Shown here one piece after another: positions 4,019 through 5,077 of a DNA stretch of 5,077 bases. Position numbers and translations under genes: made by a program. The notes under the pieces were generated by a model. That model worked only from the letters and a program-made list of their open reading frames with translations, searched no databases and had not been told where the DNA came from. The DNA is taken from positions 1 through 5,077 of the forward strand of contig DAIDKG010000326.1 in NCBI GenBank assembly GCA_027450125.1, read 5' to 3'. This DNA comes from Bordetella sp. (GTDB taxonomy: Bacteria > Pseudomonadota > Gammaproteobacteria > Burkholderiales > Burkholderiaceae_B). Numbering within the stretch: the first letter of the stretch is position 1; each line of letters begins with the position of its first letter.

Positions 4019-5077
4019 ATGCCTGCCTCCTTGCTGCGCCAGCTTGCGCAACAAATCGAGTCTGCCCTGGCTCGCCTGCGCAAGCGTCGCAGCATGCTTG
4101 CCGAGCTGGCCCGCACCAACGCCCTGCTGGCCGAAAAAAACCGCGCGCTCGAAACCACGCTCGCCAGCGTGTCCCAGGGCGTGGTCAACTTCGACGCCAA
4201 CGAGCGCATACTCGTCCACAACCAGCGCGTGCTGGACCTGCTGGATCTGCCGCCCGAACTGTTCGAGAACGAGCCCAATATGGCGCGGGTGGTCAAGTTC
4301 CAGACCGAGCGCGGCGACTTCGGCCCTGACTTCAATCTCATCGACAGCGAGCGGGCGCGCCACTACGTTGCCCAGGAGTACGCAATGGGTCCGGATCGGC
4401 ACCAGTTGCCCGAGCGGTATCTGCGCCGCACGCCTGCGGGCCGCTACATCGAGGTGCGCACGCGCAAGCTCGACGGCGGCGGCCGCGTGCGCACCTTCTC
4501 CGACGTGACCGACTATATCGCCGCCCAGGAGGCGCTGCGCCTGAGCGAGGCTCGCTGGCGCAGCCTCACGCAGCTGTCGTCCGACTGGTTCTGGGAGCAG
4601 GACGCGGAATTTCGCTTCGTGCGCTTTGACGGCAGCGCCACCTACGGCATCGTGTCCGGGCAGATGCGCTATGGCCATACGCGCTGGGAGATCCCGCACC
4701 TGAACGTGACCGAAGAGCAATGGCGCGCGCATCGCGCCCAGCTGCAGGCGCATGAAGTGTTCCGCGACTTCGAGCTCGAGCGCATCGCGCCCGACGGCAG
4801 CAGCATCTGGGCCTCGGTCAGCGGTACGCCCATTTTCGATGCGCAGGGACGCTTTACCGGCTATCGGGGCATTGCGCGCGACATCACCGAGCGCAAGCGC
4901 GCCGAAGCCGAGATCCAGCGGCTGGCCTTCTACGATGAACTCACCGGGCTGCCCAACCGCCGCCTGTTGCTCGACCGGCTGGAGCAAGCCGTGCAGGCCC
5001 ACGCGCGCGACGGCCTGCACGGCGCCCTCATGTTTCTGGATCTGGACAATTTCAAGGCCATCAACGACACCATGGGC
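4019..5077 (+). CDS. PAS-PAS-GGDEF sensory protein, putative diguanylate cyclase (C-terminus off window)
   Basis: 353 codons are present and the frame is open to the right edge. Residues about 8-50 (LARLRKRRSMLAEL, ALLAEKNRALETTL) look like an amphipathic coiled coil. A PAS domain of the PAS_7 kind follows at about 46-175, opening with LETTLASVSQGVVNFDANER and closing at TFSDVTDYIAAQEALR. A second PAS with PAC spans about 176-295 (SEARWRSLTQLSSDWFWEQD to GYRGIARDITERKRAEAEI). The GGDEF domain begins at about 303 with FYDELTGLPNRRLLLDRL; Asp341 and Asp343 in FLDLDNFK lie in the metal-binding segment. The window stops before the GG[DE]EF signature, so cyclase activity and any C-terminal EAL domain cannot be judged. 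No transmembrane segment or signal peptide is seen, so it should be a cytoplasmic sensor; the ligand is unknown. The start at 4019 is bounded by an in-frame TAG 12 bases upstream and has no Shine-Dalgarno. Met26 is a less likely alternative start. Confidence 0.9.
   Translation, partial: MPASLLRQLAQQIESALARLRKRRSMLAELARTNALLAEKNRALETTLASVSQGVVNFDANERILVHNQRVLDLLDLPPELFENEPNMARVVKFQTERGDFGPDFNLIDSERARHYVAQEYAMGPDRHQLPERYLRRTPAGRYIEVRTRKLDGGGRVRTFSDVTDYIAAQEALRLSEARWRSLTQLSSDWFWEQDAEFRFVRFDGSATYGIVSGQMRYGHTRWEIPHLNVTEEQWRAHRAQLQAHEVFRDFELERIAPDGSSIWASVSGTPIFDAQGRFTGYRGIARDITERKRAEAEIQRLAFYDELTGLPNRRLLLDRLEQAVQAHARDGLHGALMFLDLDNFKAINDTMG

Noticed and set aside
3944..5020. Open minus-strand frame of 358 codons opposite the PAS-GGDEF gene
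   Set aside because: The plus strand encodes recognisable PAS and GGDEF segments throughout. The minus frame is an antisense shadow.
1..5077. Mobile element, integron or defence island suggested by a tyrosine recombinase gene
   Set aside because: The recombinase is the housekeeping XerD. There are no flanking direct repeats, tRNA attachment site, cassette array, toxin-antitoxin pair or other defence gene, and no dif-like site was recognised.

Overview
The window looks like ordinary core chromosome from a GC-rich betaproteobacterium, most likely Bordetella or a close relative in the Alcaligenaceae. This rests on strong GC bias at third codon positions, typical core gene products, and TAGAAT-type -10 boxes set right against start codons. 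The genus is inferred from general resemblance, not from a search. I see no insertion sequence, phage gene, CRISPR array, tRNA or rRNA, and no stretch over 300 bases without a gene.

Layout from left to right. (1) Bases 1-291, minus strand: the N-terminal 97 residues of an acetylpolyamine amidohydrolase / histone deacetylase-superfamily enzyme that runs off the left edge. (2) A 116-base divergent gap with a TAGAAT box hard against xerD. (3) Three plus-strand genes in a row: xerD (tyrosine recombinase for chromosome dimer resolution), ybaK (Cys-tRNA(Pro)/aminoacyl-tRNA deacylase) and a DJ-1/PfpI-family protein with a Cys-His-Glu active site that resembles plant DJ-1D. The DJ-1 gene has its own good Shine-Dalgarno and perhaps its own promoter. 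(4) A perfect 16-bp inverted repeat between convergent 3' ends, probably a bidirectional terminator. (5) Minus strand: a PbpG/PBP7-type D-alanyl-D-alanine endopeptidase with a signal peptide and an unusually long Ala/Lys-rich stretch before the catalytic domain. (6) A 230-base divergent gap, AT-rich on the pbpG side, carrying a near-consensus sigma-70 promoter for pbpG and a 14-bp perfect palindrome just upstream of the next gene. (7) Plus strand from 4019 off the right edge: a predicted cytoplasmic coiled-coil, PAS, PAS, GGDEF signalling protein, cut inside its GGDEF domain.

The genes are mostly independent housekeeping functions: polyamine metabolism, chromosome segregation, translation quality control, metabolite or protein repair, cell-wall remodelling and cyclic-di-GMP signalling. 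I do not find a new multi-gene system. The most interesting non-coding signal is the shared start architecture of xerD and the PAS-GGDEF gene: in each, the first T of TAGAAT begins an in-frame TAG stop codon and the ATG follows 12-15 bases later, which predicts leaderless or near-leaderless transcripts.
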